Positions 49,453-58,884 of a stretch of DNA of 64,000 nucleotides are shown one piece after another. Both the position numbers and the translations under genes were made by a program. A model generated the notes under the pieces. It worked only from the letters and a program-made list of their open reading frames with translations. It searched no databases and was not told where the DNA came from. Location of the stretch: NCBI GenBank assembly GCA_025360045.1, contig JANYCY010000046.1, positions 86,197 through 150,196 of the forward strand, in the 5' to 3' direction. This stretch comes from Janthinobacterium sp. (GTDB lineage Bacteria > Pseudomonadota > Gammaproteobacteria > Burkholderiales > Chitinibacteraceae). Every line of letters begins with the position of its first letter. Position 1 is the stretch's first letter.

Positions 49453-49920
49453 TCTTGAACCACAGAGAGCACAGAGAACACAGAGTTTCACAGAGGTTTA
49501 ATTAACCAATCTACGAATACCGTTCTTGAGCAATGCAGTATTAAAGTTAATCAATAAACCGGTTTTAAGGCCAGTTAGTTTTAAATAGGTAAGTAGCTGC
49601 GACTGGTGAATAGGCAATAATTTTTCACAGCTTTTTAATTCAACAATGAGCCTGTTTTCGATTAGCAAATCTAATTTAAAGGCGTGCTCAACAGCTAGGC
49701 CTTTATAGTAAATGGGCAAGTAAACCTGTGATTGCACAGCTAAGCTACGCAGTGACAATTCATGCAACAAACATTTCTCATATGCAGCTTCTAGCCGTCC
49801 CGCCCCTAAATTACGGTGAACTTCTATGGCGGCACCAATAACTTGATCGCTCAGAGGGTCTCTGCTCATCGGTATTTCTCGGTGAAACTCTGTGCCCTCT
49901 GTGTTCTCTGTGGTTCAAGA
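49453..49920. mobile_element. GxxExxY unit: gene framed by 43-bp inverted repeats, inserted between prfB and lysS
   Basis: Left arm 49453-49495 starts TCTTGAACCACAGAGAGCAC and goes on with CACAGAG iterations; right arm 49878-49920 is its inverted counterpart, ending TCTCTGTGGTTCAAGA. The 372-bp gene lies exactly between, starting eight bases inside the right arm and ending two bases inside the left. An ORF-less relative is at 16563-16640 and a half copy at 51214-51240. No transposase is present. Confidence 0.75.
49498..49869 (-). CDS. GxxExxY protein (PD-(D/E)XK nuclease-like fold)
   Basis: The 123-residue protein shows the name-giving motif G24-R-L-E27-A-A-Y30 after IGAAIEVHRNLGAG, and an apparent PD-(D/E)XK core: D67 in FKLDLLIE, E77-L-K79 in LIVELKS, then a helix HQSQLLTYLKLTGLKTGLLINF. 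This is the full layout of the family. Biochemical function is not established; the nuclease fold suggests DNA or RNA cleavage. It is a compact gene enclosed by inverted repeats (49453-49920). Family members are often seen near CACAGAG-type repeats, so the pairing is meaningful. Same strand as prfB and lysS. Confidence 0.9.
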   Translation of the reverse strand: MSRDPLSDQVIGAAIEVHRNLGAGRLEAAYEKCLLHELSLRSLAVQSQVYLPIYYKGLAVEHAFKLDLLIENRLIVELKSCEKLLPIHQSQLLTYLKLTGLKTGLLINFNTALLKNGIRRLVN

Positions 49921-49967
49921 TTTTTTAGTCCGTAGCAAAATGAGCTTCCATTACGGACTAACAAAAC

Positions 49968-51071
49968 TTAAACCCCGTGCTTCAAGCTGGCGGCGATGAA
50001 GCCTTCTAGGTCGCCGTCCATTACGCCCTTGATATTGCCGACTTCGAAGCTGGTGCGCAGGTCTTTGATGCGGCTTTGGTCGAACACATAAGAGCGAATC
50101 TGATGACCCCAACCGATGTCTGCTTTGGTGGCTTCCAGCGATTGCTGCGCTTCCATGCGTTTGCGCAATTCCAACTCATACAATTTAGCGCGCAGCATTT
50201 TCCATGCTTCGTCACGGTTTTTGTGCTGAGAGCGGTCATTCTGGCATTGCACGACGGTATTGGTCGGGATGTGTGTCAAGCGAACCGCAGAGTCGGTTTT
50301 ATTAATATGCTGACCACCCGCGCCCGAAGCACGGTAGGTATCGGTACGTACATCTGCCGGATTGATTTCAATCTCGAAACTATCGTCCACTTCTGGGTAA
50401 ACAAACACGGAGGCAAACGAGGTATGGCGGCGGTTGTTTGAATCGTACGGCGAGCAACGAACCAAGCGATGCACGCCTGTTTCTGTGCGTAAAAAGCCGT
50501 AAGCGTAGTCGCCGGTGAGTTTGATTGTCGCTTGGCTGATGCCCACGATATCACCGTCTGATTGCTCCATCACTTCAACGGTAAAGCCTTTGCGCTCGCC
50601 ATAGCGCACATACATGCGTAGCAACATGCCGGCCCAGTCTTGCGCCTCAGTGCCGCCAGCGCCCGATTGAATATCAATAAAGCACGGCATTGGGTCCATC
50701 GGATGATTAAACATCCGGCGAAATTCCAGCTCTTCTACGCGGGCAGAAATGGCATCCACATCATCAGACACGGCTTGCAAAGTATCGAAGTCGCCTTCTT
50801 CCTTGCCCATGTCGAACAAGTCTTTGGCGTCAGAGAGGCCAGCGGAGACTTCATCCAGCACCACAACCACGCCTTCAAGCGCTTTCTTTTCTCGACCTAG
50901 CTCTTGTGCTTTTTTCTGATCATTCCAGATGTCTGGGTCTTCCGTCAGGCGCACAACTTCTTCAAGTCGATCGCTTTTGCCGGGATAATCTAAGTATTTG
51001 CGGAGTTCTTCGCTGCGAGAAACCAAATCTTCAATTCGGTTCTCGATCTGATTAAGCTGTTCTGCTTCCAT
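49968..51071 (-). CDS. prfB: Peptide chain release factor 2
   Basis: RF2 terminates translation at UGA and UAA. The 367-residue protein has the GGQ motif in [19 protein letters not shown], and the stop-codon reading region near residues 206-208 as S-P-Y instead of the usual S-P-F. The gene is in one frame: after LRKYL the codons run TTA GAT, whereas many bacteria have a programmed +1 frameshift at CTT TGA C here. So the autoregulatory frameshift is absent. Start ATG 51071. lysS lies downstream beyond the GxxExxY unit. Confidence 0.94.
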   Translation of the reverse strand: MEAEQLNQIENRIEDLVSRSEELRKYLDYPGKSDRLEEVVRLTEDPDIWNDQKKAQELGREKKALEGVVVVLDEVSAGLSDAKDLFDMGKEEGDFDTLQAVSDDVDAISARVEELEFRRMFNHPMDPMPCFIDIQSGAGGTEAQDWAGMLLRMYVRYGERKGFTVEVMEQSDGDIVGISQATIKLTGDYAYGFLRTETGVHRLVRCSPYDSNNRRHTSFASVFVYPEVDDSFEIEINPADVRTDTYRASGAGGQHINKTDSAVRLTHIPTNTVVQCQNDRSQHKNRDEAWKMLRAKLYELELRKRMEAQQSLEATKADIGWGHQIRSYVFDQSRIKDLRTSFEVGNIKGVMDGDLEGFIAASLKHGV

Positions 51072-51213
51072 GCCTGTGGCTTTGTCCCATTAAGACGGCT
51101 TGCACTAAAGCGCGAAATTATACCGTGAGAGTGGCTCTCAAGGGGAGTCTCAGATGGAAAATTGCTAAAAGTACGATTTATTTGCGGATGTTTACCTCGG
51201 TAAAGCCCAAGTT

Positions 51214-51240
51214 TTGAAACACGGAGGGCGTAGAGAACGC
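51214..51240. repeat. Half copy of the CACAGAG repeat
   Basis: TTTTGAAACACGGAGGGCGT and the following TAGAGAACGC resemble the left arm of the GxxExxY unit. It lies upstream of prfB and no matching right arm is seen. Confidence 0.45.
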
Positions 51241-51360
51241 GGCTTTTTACGAAGGAAACTTTTCTAGAGAAGGGTATTAGCCTTGGTTTTGAGTAGATTT
51301 GCTCAGTACCTAAGCTGCTAAATACTCAGATAGGCTGCTTTATAGAGTAAAGGGGCGGTT

Positions 51361-52137
51361 TTATGCCTGAACGGAGATCTGCGGCAGGCTGACTTGTATT
51401 GGGCTGGTATTGCCATCAGCGCTATATACACTGGGGGCATCAGCGGCTTGTGCTTTACCTTCTTGCTCTAAAGCGGCGGCGGCATTGTTTAGCGCGTCGT
51501 CCATGCTTTTTAATGCGTCTTTATAGAGCGCTTTATCCGTTTTGATGTCTTTTTTGCTGTTTTGTATTTCTAAGGCCAGTAGCCGCTTGGCTTTTTGCAT
51601 GATTTTCTTAGCTTCATCCAAAAAATCACGATCTTCAGGGCTCAGGTTGCTTTTTGTGCTGGTTGGCTCCGATGATTTTGATTGCTTTTCTTCCTGCACC
51701 TTAGCTTCTTGCTCGGCTTTTTGTACGGCTTGCTCTGCCTCTTGCCCCGCGTGTTCAGTGCTTTGCCTCGCGTTTTTTACAGTGGCCTCGGCAGGAGGCT
51801 GATTGCTCGCACCCGCAATGGTAGGGGGCTGCACCGCGCCGCCGCCATTAAGGCCTGCATATTCGGCCACCGCAGCAGCAATTTGCTTGGCCAAACGAGC
51901 CGCAGCCGCCACATTGCTTTTTCCTATGCCGGCAAATTTCAACATGCCATCGAGTTGCCGCTTCAGCATGTCTAATTTGCCTTTTGCTGCGCTTTTCCGG
52001 CTGGAAATTGGGTCGAACTTTGGCATTTGGAATTCAAATGAAGCGCTTTTTGTCGCTCCTTCTTCTGGCTTATTGCTAACACCTTGTCGTGTAAGGTTTT
52101 GCACGGAGACTTGAATTAAGTCGGCGGTGATTTTCAT
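51361..52137 (-). CDS. Hypothetical Ala/Lys/Glu-rich helical protein
   Basis: The 258-residue protein has no signal peptide or membrane segment. It has a Lys-rich N-terminal part with LDMLKRQLDGMLKFAGIG, an Ala-rich helix, then a strongly charged Gln/Glu/Ala coiled-coil-like stretch (about residues 120-160) and another helix (LDEAKKIMQKAKRLLALEIQNSKKDIKT). N-terminal VSVQN and C-terminal VSLPQISVQA both contain SVQ-type strands. I do not recognise the family. The lack of Cys and Trp and the low complexity suggest a structural or disordered protein. Confidence 0.6.
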   Translation of the reverse strand: MKITADLIQVSVQNLTRQGVSNKPEEGATKSASFEFQMPKFDPISSRKSAAKGKLDMLKRQLDGMLKFAGIGKSNVAAAARLAKQIAAAVAEYAGLNGGGAVQPPTIAGASNQPPAEATVKNARQSTEHAGQEAEQAVQKAEQEAKVQEEKQSKSSEPTSTKSNLSPEDRDFLDEAKKIMQKAKRLLALEIQNSKKDIKTDKALYKDALKSMDDALNNAAAALEQEGKAQAADAPSVYSADGNTSPIQVSLPQISVQA

Positions 52138-52370
52138 AGGGTCAACCTTGAGATTGAAGCTTGTAGTCAGTCTGATTACAGATATATCGAGTAAAAACCA
52201 TGAATCTTTAATGTTATTTATTACTTGGAGGGCTTGGGCGGAGATGTTCGAAGAGATGATTTAGTTGTTTTTTTGTCAGTATCGTTGAATACGCCTTCTA
52301 TTTGTTTAAATCGTAGCGCAGGTGCAACTCGTTAAGGATGGTGGAGGTGTAAAAAATGGCGAGTTTTATT

Positions 52371-52551
52371 CCTAATGCCGTTCACTTAAGGTATTGGTTT
52401 TGCTTCCCCCTTAGAAAAAATGGGGGCTTAGGGGGATTTGCCTTGGGTTTTTTGCTTATTTTAAGCCCAACATCAACTGCAAATCCCCCCTAGCCCTCCC
52501 CTTTACGAAGGGGGGAACTCAAACAAAACCGTTTAAGTGAACGGCATTAGG
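52371..52551. repeat. 181-bp MITE-like palindromic element
   Basis: Perfect 19-bp termini CCTAATGCCGTTCACTTAA (52371-52389) and its inverse (52533-52551) open into longer imperfect pairing arms with C-rich/G-rich blocks (CTTCCCCCTTAG, GGGGGATTTGC). No ORF inside. Flanking TTTATT occurs on both sides but is offset by two bases on the right. Confidence 0.75.
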
Positions 52552-52590
52552 ACTTTATTCCTGCCTTGTTAGTTTAAGCGAAACGTTATT

Positions 52591-52650
52591 CATAGGGCGG
52601 GTGAAGTCTGCGAGTCATACTGAAAAATACCCGGGTTGCACCCGCCCTAT
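52591..52650. repeat. Dispersed GTAGGGCGGGTGCAA repeat, copy F
   Basis: CATAGGGCGGGTGAAGTCTG, GCGAGTCATACTGAAAAATA and TTGCACCCGCCCTATG; flank GTTTAAGCGAAACGTTATT is shared with copy C. Confidence 0.85.
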
Positions 52651-52700
52651 GAATTGTTCTGTTGATTTTTCAGTGGTTGATCAATTCAATCCTTTCTCCC

Positions 52701-52735
52701 AAATAAAAATGCGGCCCCTCTCAGGGCCGCATTTG
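52701..52735 (-). terminator. Terminator after gdh
   Basis: On the minus strand AAATGCGGCCCTGAGAGGGG and CCGCATTTTTATTT; a GC-rich stem and a T-run 37 bp beyond the stop codon. Confidence 0.9.
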
Positions 52736-52771
52736 CGGGAAGGCTTAGCTAAAGCTCAGCCTTCTTTCTCA

Positions 52772-55700
52772 TTACACCGCCAAACGATGACGAATTTCGC
52801 GTAAGGCTGCCGACATCATGGCCAGATCTGGTGCGAGGGTTTTCATTTCTTCAAACATTCGACGGCAGTGAGCGATGGCTGTTTCTTGGCTTTGTAGCCA
52901 TGATGCCACCCGCACACTTGGCGTAGCACCCGGGCTTAGTTCCAGTGCGGCACTCGTTAGCGCGATGTGGGCGCGTTGCAGATCATCGCGGCAAGCTAGG
53001 CGGGCTAAGGTTTGCCAATGGTTTGCGCGTGGTAATTGTTCGATCAAGCCATGCAACCAATCCAACTCTAGCGCATCCCCCAAGGCAAAGTGAATCGTGG
53101 CTACTGCATCCACGTCTGCGGCTTGTTTGCGGGTAAGCAGCGCGATATTAAGCAGCTGCGTCGCCCCATCAAGGCAAGCGCTTTGCTTGGCCAGAGCAGC
53201 AGGCACACCTGCTGCCAACCAGCTTTCGGTGGTTTCTGTTTGTCTGGCCGAGCCTGCATACCATTCAGGCAATTGCGGTAGTAGGGCTGGAATGGTGCCC
53301 TTTAGCTCGCGAATCAGCTCTGCGTAATCTGGCAGAGTGTCTTGGTTTTGTACTAACCAGCGTGTGGCATGTTCTAGCTGACGACGCTCACGCAATAGCA
53401 TGGTGTATTGCATGGTGGCGGGAATGCTGTTGTCGAGTGATTCAATCGCGACAAAGCGGGCTTCGCTATCAAGTAGCTCGGTGGCATCGTACCAAGCGCG
53501 CACAATCGTGGCTGGACGTAGCTCGGTCTCTTCAGAAAGACGGAAGACAAAGCTAATGCCCATGCGGTTGATGGTGCGGTTGGTCAGCTCATTGGCCACA
53601 ATTTCGCGGCGCAATGGGTGCTCACCTAGGCGATCACCAAAACGATCCACTAGTGGCTTAGGGAAGTAAGCGGCGAGTAGGCCATCCCAATCTGGGCTGT
53701 CTGGTAAATCGCTCGCTAGTAAGTCTTGGTACAGGGCCATTTTTGCGTAGGCCAGCAATACAGCGAGTTCCGGGCGCTCTAAGCCTCTGCCTTCTTGCTG
53801 ACGCGCGGCGATTTGCGTGTCGGTTGGCAAGAATTCAATGCGGCGGGATAGACGGCCATTTTTTTCTAGCGATTGCATAAAGCGCTGATGCACCGGCAGC
53901 AGGGATGCTGTTTGCTGGTATTCAAGGCTGATGGCTTCGGTTTGCAGATAGTTATCACGCAATACCAAATGGCCCACTTCATCGGTCATGGAAGCTAACA
54001 AATCATTACGTTGCTTCATGGTTAAATCGCCACCGGCCATAATGCGGCCCAGCAGAATCTTGATATTGACTTCGTGATCGGAGCAATCCACACCGGCGGA
54101 GTTGTCAATCGCATCAGTATGCACGCGGCCACCGTGCGCTGCGTACTCAATGCGGCCCAATTGGGTGAAGCCCAAATTGCCGCCTTCGGCGATCACCTTG
54201 CAGCGGAATTCCTTACCGTCGATACGCAGCGCGTCGGTGCCCCTATCGTTGGCTTCGGCTGGCGTTTGGGTCGATGCCTTGCCGTATGTGCCAATCCCAC
54301 CGTTGTAGAACAGATCAACCGGCGCTTTTAGCATAGCGCGAATCAACTCGCTCGGCTCTAGTTCGTCGTCTTCTACATCAAGAATGGCTTTTACTTCGGC
54401 AGACAATGGAATGGTCTTGGCATTGCGCGGCCAGACACCGCCGCCTGCGGAAATTAGCTCGGCGTTGTAATCAGCCCATGAAGAGCGGGGTAGATCAAAC
54501 AAGCGCGCGCGCTCTTTAAACGACACGGCAGGATCCGGGTTTGGATCAAGGAAAATATGGCGGTGATCAAATGCGCCGAGTAGCTTGGTGTGCTCGCTGC
54601 GTAAAAGGCCGTTACCAAACACGTCGCCGGACATGTCCCCAACGCCGATCACGGTAAATTCATCGGTACGGGTGTTAATGCCCAGCTCGCGGAATTGGCG
54701 CTCTACCGAAACCCATGCGCCTTTGGCGGTAATACCCATTTTCTTATGGTCGTAGCCTACCGAGCCACCAGAGGCAAAGGCATCATCCAGCCAAAAGCCA
54801 TAATCACGTGAAATGCCGTTGGCGATATCAGAGAAAGTCGCCGTGCCTTTGTCCGCGGCCACCACCAGATAAGGATCATCCTCGTCTAGGCGGCGCACTT
54901 GCGACGGATGTACCACTTGGCCCGCCACCAAATTGTCGGTTAAATCCAGCAAGCCACGGATAAAGTTTTTGTAGCATTCAATCCCGCGCGCCATCAGTGT
55001 TTCGCGATCGCTTGGTGGATTTTTCACCACAAAGCCACCTTTAGAACCCACTGGCACGATGACGGTATTCTTTACCATCTGTGCTTTTACAAGACCCAAG
55101 ACTTCGGTACGGAAGTCTTCACGGCGATCAGACCAGCGTAAGCCACCGCGAGCCACCTTACCGCCGCGCAAATGGACGCCTTCCATTTCAGGTGAATACA
55201 CAAAGATTTCAAATAGCGGCACAGGCTGCGGCATATTTGGAATGCGCGCCGACTCTACCTTGAATGACATATACGATTTAATCTTGTCATCACTATCGAG
55301 CTGGAAGAAGTTGGTGCGTACGGTCGCCAAAATCGCGGCCAGCAGGCTGGAGAGGATTTTTTCGTCGTCTACGCTGGATTGATTGGCGCAAGCTTGGCGA
55401 ATTTCTTCCGCCAGGATTTCTGCTACGCCCGGTGAATTGGTGACTGGGTCGTGCGACATCACAAACAGCGCCGCAAGCTGGCCGCTGAGTTTGCCGTGAC
55501 GTAGCAAGCAATCGGCGATAATTTCCACGCCGTACTTGAGATTAACCTGACGCATATAGCAAGAGTATGCGCGTAGGATGAGCACTTCACGCCATGCTAG
55601 GCCAGCACCTAAAATCAGGCGGTTAAAACTGTCGTTTTCGCAAGCGCCTTCAAAAATAGCGGTAAACGCGGCGATCAAACGCTCACGATCGATGCTGTTT

Positions 55701-57523
55701 TCTAGTGAAGTGCCTACAGGTAGGCGCAAGCCAATATCAATAATCCAAGCGTGTTCGGTTTGATCGAAAGTCAGCGCGTATGGGCGCTCATCCAACACGC
55801 GCACACCTAGGTTTTCGAGTAGCGGCAGGCAATCGGATAGCTCGATCGGCTTGCCACGGTAGAGTTTTAAGCGCCACAGGGTAGGATCAACCACGCTACC
55901 TGGTGAAAGGGTAATGGCGATCTTGTCATTCTTTAAGCTGGCTTCCAGTGCTTCGATATCGTAAACCGCCACGCGGCCCGTGAAATCTGCGCAGTAAGCG
56001 GGGGAGAATGCTCGTTGGTAGCGCTGATACAGCGCCGCGCCAGTTTCTTCTCCGCGAACGTGAGTGAGTTGATCACGTAAATCATCTTGCCAGCGTTGGG
56101 CTGCACGGGCGATTTCGTCTTCAATCTCTTTGACGTCATACACAATACGCTCGCCAACCGGTAGGTGGATGAGGAAGTGAATCCGTGCCAGTGGGCTGTC
56201 CGCCAGCAAGACATTGAACTCAGCCTCATAGCCACCTAAGCGTTCCATTAGGATTTTTTCGACTTTCACGCGCACTTCGGTGGTGTAGTTATCGCGCGGC
56301 ACAAACAGCATGACGGAGACATAGCGGCGATAGATGTCTTCGCGGAAAAAGGTGCGAACGCGGCTGCGCTCGTGCAGGCTAACCACACCTTGGGCAATAC
56401 GGGCTAAATCATCGATGCCGATTTCTAATAGCTCATCACGAGGGTAGGTGTCGATGACATTCAGTAAGGCCTTGCCACGGTAGCCACCCACATCGGCATC
56501 GCTGGCGAGCAAGACGGCATTAATTTTTTTGCGTAGCAACGGGATGTTGCGTGGTGGCGTGGTGTAAGCGCTGGCCGTGTAAAGGCCAAGGATGCGTAAT
56601 TCACCAATGACTTTACCGCTAGCATCCACTTCACGCAGGCTAACCATATCAAGGTAGGCAGGGCGGTGAATTAAAGAACGGGTATCGGCCTTGGTCATCA
56701 AAATAAGCGGGTCAGCTGAATAAGCGCGCTCTCTTAAATCGAGCGGTAAGGCTGCCCAAGTGTGTGATAGGCCCGAGTCGCCAGAATCACGTAATAAGCC
56801 GTGGCCAGATCCACCGACAAAATGTAAGTTGCCATCTTCTGCAAAGCGGTAATCACGCACGCCCAAGAAGATAAAGTGGCCTGCCAGCATCCATTCTAAA
56901 AATGCGCTGGTTTCGCGCACCAATACGATATCCAGCGGTGGCGGGCGATGGCGTAAGCCTTCTAAGGCTACGGTGACACGCTCTGCCATTGCGGGCCAAT
57001 CGGTGACGCAAGCATCCAGCATATCTAAAGCATGATTTAGATCGCGCTCTAATTGGACGAGAGCATCCGTGGACGTGATGCGATCAATCTCAATATGCAT
57101 CCAAGATTCGCTGACACCTTGCTCATCCATACCCTGCCAGTCGCCGTTCTCTTGACGTGCAACTTGCAATACAGGGTGAACAACCTGATGAACGCCATAG
57201 CCTAAGCGCGCAACAGACATGCCAATGGTGTCAACCAAGAATGGTCTATCTGACTGGACAATTTCAATCACAGTATGGCTACTCTGCCAGCCGTGATCAG
57301 GCACGCTTGGATTATAAATGCGTAATTTGCGCGTATTCGCCACGCGGGTGCGCGCCATACGCCAATGCGCAAGCACCGCGCCAAACCAATCTTCCGGCGT
57401 TTTTTCTATTAAATCGTCTTCAGAAATGTGGGCGAAGTAAGCAGAGAGAAAATCTTGGGTGATCGGCTGGTCACTCGCCGCAGCAAGTTCGCCTAGTGCT
57501 TTGAGTGTGGACAAAACGGTCAT
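52772..57523 (-). CDS. gdhB: NAD-specific glutamate dehydrogenase, large (180 kDa) type
   Basis: This enzyme oxidatively deaminates glutamate to 2-oxoglutarate with NAD. The 1583-residue length is standard for the GDH-180 class. N-terminal ACT-like regulatory domains (about 1-500; SDRPFLVDTIGMSVARLGYGVHQVVHPVL) precede the catalytic core (about 720-1200), which shows RGGLRWSDRREDFRTEVLGLVKAQMVKNTVIVPVGSKGGFV with the substrate-binding Lys residues, VGVGDMSGDVFGNGLL, and IAEGGNLGFTQLGRIEYA. A C-terminal helical domain follows. Single-gene unit with its own long leader (57524-58096). Confidence 0.95.
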   Translation of the reverse strand: MTVLSTLKALGELAAASDQPITQDFLSAYFAHISEDDLIEKTPEDWFGAVLAHWRMARTRVANTRKLRIYNPSVPDHGWQSSHTVIEIVQSDRPFLVDTIGMSVARLGYGVHQVVHPVLQVARQENGDWQGMDEQGVSESWMHIEIDRITSTDALVQLERDLNHALDMLDACVTDWPAMAERVTVALEGLRHRPPPLDIVLVRETSAFLEWMLAGHFIFLGVRDYRFAEDGNLHFVGGSGHGLLRDSGDSGLSHTWAALPLDLRERAYSADPLILMTKADTRSLIHRPAYLDMVSLREVDASGKVIGELRILGLYTASAYTTPPRNIPLLRKKINAVLLASDADVGGYRGKALLNVIDTYPRDELLEIGIDDLARIAQGVVSLHERSRVRTFFREDIYRRYVSVMLFVPRDNYTTEVRVKVEKILMERLGGYEAEFNVLLADSPLARIHFLIHLPVGERIVYDVKEIEDEIARAAQRWQDDLRDQLTHVRGEETGAALYQRYQRAFSPAYCADFTGRVAVYDIEALEASLKNDKIAITLSPGSVVDPTLWRLKLYRGKPIELSDCLPLLENLGVRVLDERPYALTFDQTEHAWIIDIGLRLPVGTSLENSIDRERLIAAFTAIFEGACENDSFNRLILGAGLAWREVLILRAYSCYMRQVNLKYGVEIIADCLLRHGKLSGQLAALFVMSHDPVTNSPGVAEILAEEIRQACANQSSVDDEKILSSLLAAILATVRTNFFQLDSDDKIKSYMSFKVESARIPNMPQPVPLFEIFVYSPEMEGVHLRGGKVARGGLRWSDRREDFRTEVLGLVKAQMVKNTVIVPVGSKGGFVVKNPPSDRETLMARGIECYKNFIRGLLDLTDNLVAGQVVHPSQVRRLDEDDPYLVVAADKGTATFSDIANGISRDYGFWLDDAFASGGSVGYDHKKMGITAKGAWVSVERQFRELGINTRTDEFTVIGVGDMSGDVFGNGLLRSEHTKLLGAFDHRHIFLDPNPDPAVSFKERARLFDLPRSSWADYNAELISAGGGVWPRNAKTIPLSAEVKAILDVEDDELEPSELIRAMLKAPVDLFYNGGIGTYGKASTQTPAEANDRGTDALRIDGKEFRCKVIAEGGNLGFTQLGRIEYAAHGGRVHTDAIDNSAGVDCSDHEVNIKILLGRIMAGGDLTMKQRNDLLASMTDEVGHLVLRDNYLQTEAISLEYQQTASLLPVHQRFMQSLEKNGRLSRRIEFLPTDTQIAARQQEGRGLERPELAVLLAYAKMALYQDLLASDLPDSPDWDGLLAAYFPKPLVDRFGDRLGEHPLRREIVANELTNRTINRMGISFVFRLSEETELRPATIVRAWYDATELLDSEARFVAIESLDNSIPATMQYTMLLRERRQLEHATRWLVQNQDTLPDYAELIRELKGTIPALLPQLPEWYAGSARQTETTESWLAAGVPAALAKQSACLDGATQLLNIALLTRKQAADVDAVATIHFALGDALELDWLHGLIEQLPRANHWQTLARLACRDDLQRAHIALTSAALELSPGATPSVRVASWLQSQETAIAHCRRMFEEMKTLAPDLAMMSAALREIRHRLAV

Positions 57524-58096
57524 AACAGAAGCTCCAGTTCAGTGTGCCCCGACTCTATACCCACCTTTCAGGCATTGCCAGCTTTGACACATCATGATTT
57601 TCACTAATAGCAAGATTGTAATAGTAAGAATATTGCAGCCAAGTTGTTGTTGTTAATGAATAAGCCTGACTACATGTTATTTTTAACAATAGGGTAAATT
57701 GTAAACTTCCAGAATATTTAATTTACTTAAGTATTTTGCATTTGATGTGTTTAATATAAATCAAGTCTATTTTTATAAGTAAAATCACCTACTTCTCACG
57801 GCTGTTCCAGCAAAAATGCACCTTACAAATGGCATGCTATAGCGGTTTGATTACCGTTTTTATTTTTGGAAAATAAACGATTGTTTTATGTGTAACCTTT
57901 ATCGTCCTGTGTTTTAAATTAAACAAGAATAGGTCAAAAAAATAATATCGCTGTTTTGATGTATTGATAACAATATGGCGAGGGGAATAGGGTGATTTGC
58001 TGCAAATAGGGCGGGCCTTGCCGAGTTGTTGTAAGCTTAACGCGGGGGCGTCTTACCCCAATTCATTGGTCGCTGACACAACAAAAGGTTTCAAAC
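57524..58096. other. Intergenic region, 573 bp, AT-rich
   Basis: Divergent promoter region for gdhB and the WYL regulator; no ORF, hairpin repeat or RNA gene that I can support. Unusually long and AT-rich compared with other gaps here. Confidence 0.4.
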
Positions 58097-58792
58097 TTGT
58101 CCAGAGCCGAACGCTTATTAAGTCTCATGCAAAAATTACGACTTTATCACTATCCAGTAAGCGGAGCCGTATTGGCCTCAGAGCTGGGCGTGAGCCTGCG
58201 CACCGTGTACCGAGATATCGCCAGCTTACAAACACAAGGGGCGCAAATCGAGGGTGAGGCGGGGTTGGGGTTTGTTTTGAGGCCAGGTTTTACCCTGCCG
58301 CCGCTGATGTTTACGGTTGAAGAAATCGAAGCACTATCACTGGGGGCAAAGTGGGTAGCTGATCGCGCCGACTCTAGCCTTGGCGCTGCGGCCCAGCAGG
58401 CACTCAGCAAAATCGCTGCCGTTTTACCGGCCGAGCTACGTTTAGAGCTAGATACCGCCGCATTGCTCATCGGCCCCAGCCCGCATCCCAGCGTTTCAGA
58501 TGAGACGCTACGTTTGATTAGAGTGGCTATTCGTCATGAGATGAAGTTGGATTTATTGTATTTAGACGCCAAGGCACAAGCATCCAAACGCCTAATTTGG
58601 CCTTGTGCGCTGGCTTTTTTTGATCAGGCCCGTGTGATCGTGGCATGGTGTGAATCACGGCAGGCCTTTCGTCATTTTCGGGTGGATAGAATTCAATCGG
58701 TGGTTTGCATTGATGTGCGCTACCCAAAACGGCGTCAGGCATTGCTTAAAGCATGGCGCGAAGCCGAGGGTATTCCTACTCGAAATCGCTAA
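58097..58792 (+). CDS. WYL-domain transcriptional regulator (YafY/DeoR-like)
   Basis: The 231-residue protein has an N-terminal winged helix (residues about 3-60; SRAERLLSLMQKLRLYH, ASELGVSLRTVYRDIASLQTQG) and a C-terminal WYL-type ligand domain (about 140-225). These regulators usually act on neighbouring genes and sense nucleic acids or small ligands. The start is TTG at 58097 with AAAGG eight bases upstream. Three small genes follow on the same strand (VOC, EVE, GyrI-like). Confidence 0.85.
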   Translation: MSRAERLLSLMQKLRLYHYPVSGAVLASELGVSLRTVYRDIASLQTQGAQIEGEAGLGFVLRPGFTLPPLMFTVEEIEALSLGAKWVADRADSSLGAAAQQALSKIAAVLPAELRLELDTAALLIGPSPHPSVSDETLRLIRVAIRHEMKLDLLYLDAKAQASKRLIWPCALAFFDQARVIVAWCESRQAFRHFRVDRIQSVVCIDVRYPKRRQALLKAWREAEGIPTRNR

Positions 58793-58884
58793 CTAAAGTG
58801 GATGGACTGCTGACAAAAACTGACACTAGCATCTAGCAAAATAGGGGTTCTTAAGTCAATAAATTAAAGCTGAGGAGCACCTCC

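Larger units (their letters stand above)
52138..52700. other. Repeat-rich intergenic region downstream of gdh
   Basis: No gene is visible. It holds a 181-bp palindromic element (52371-52551) and dispersed repeat copy F (52591-52650); 52138-52370 is unassigned. Confidence 0.6.

Noticed and set aside
52365..52559. TTTATT target-site duplication around the 181-bp element
   Set aside because: The right-hand TTTATT is two bases away from the element end, so it is not a clean duplication.
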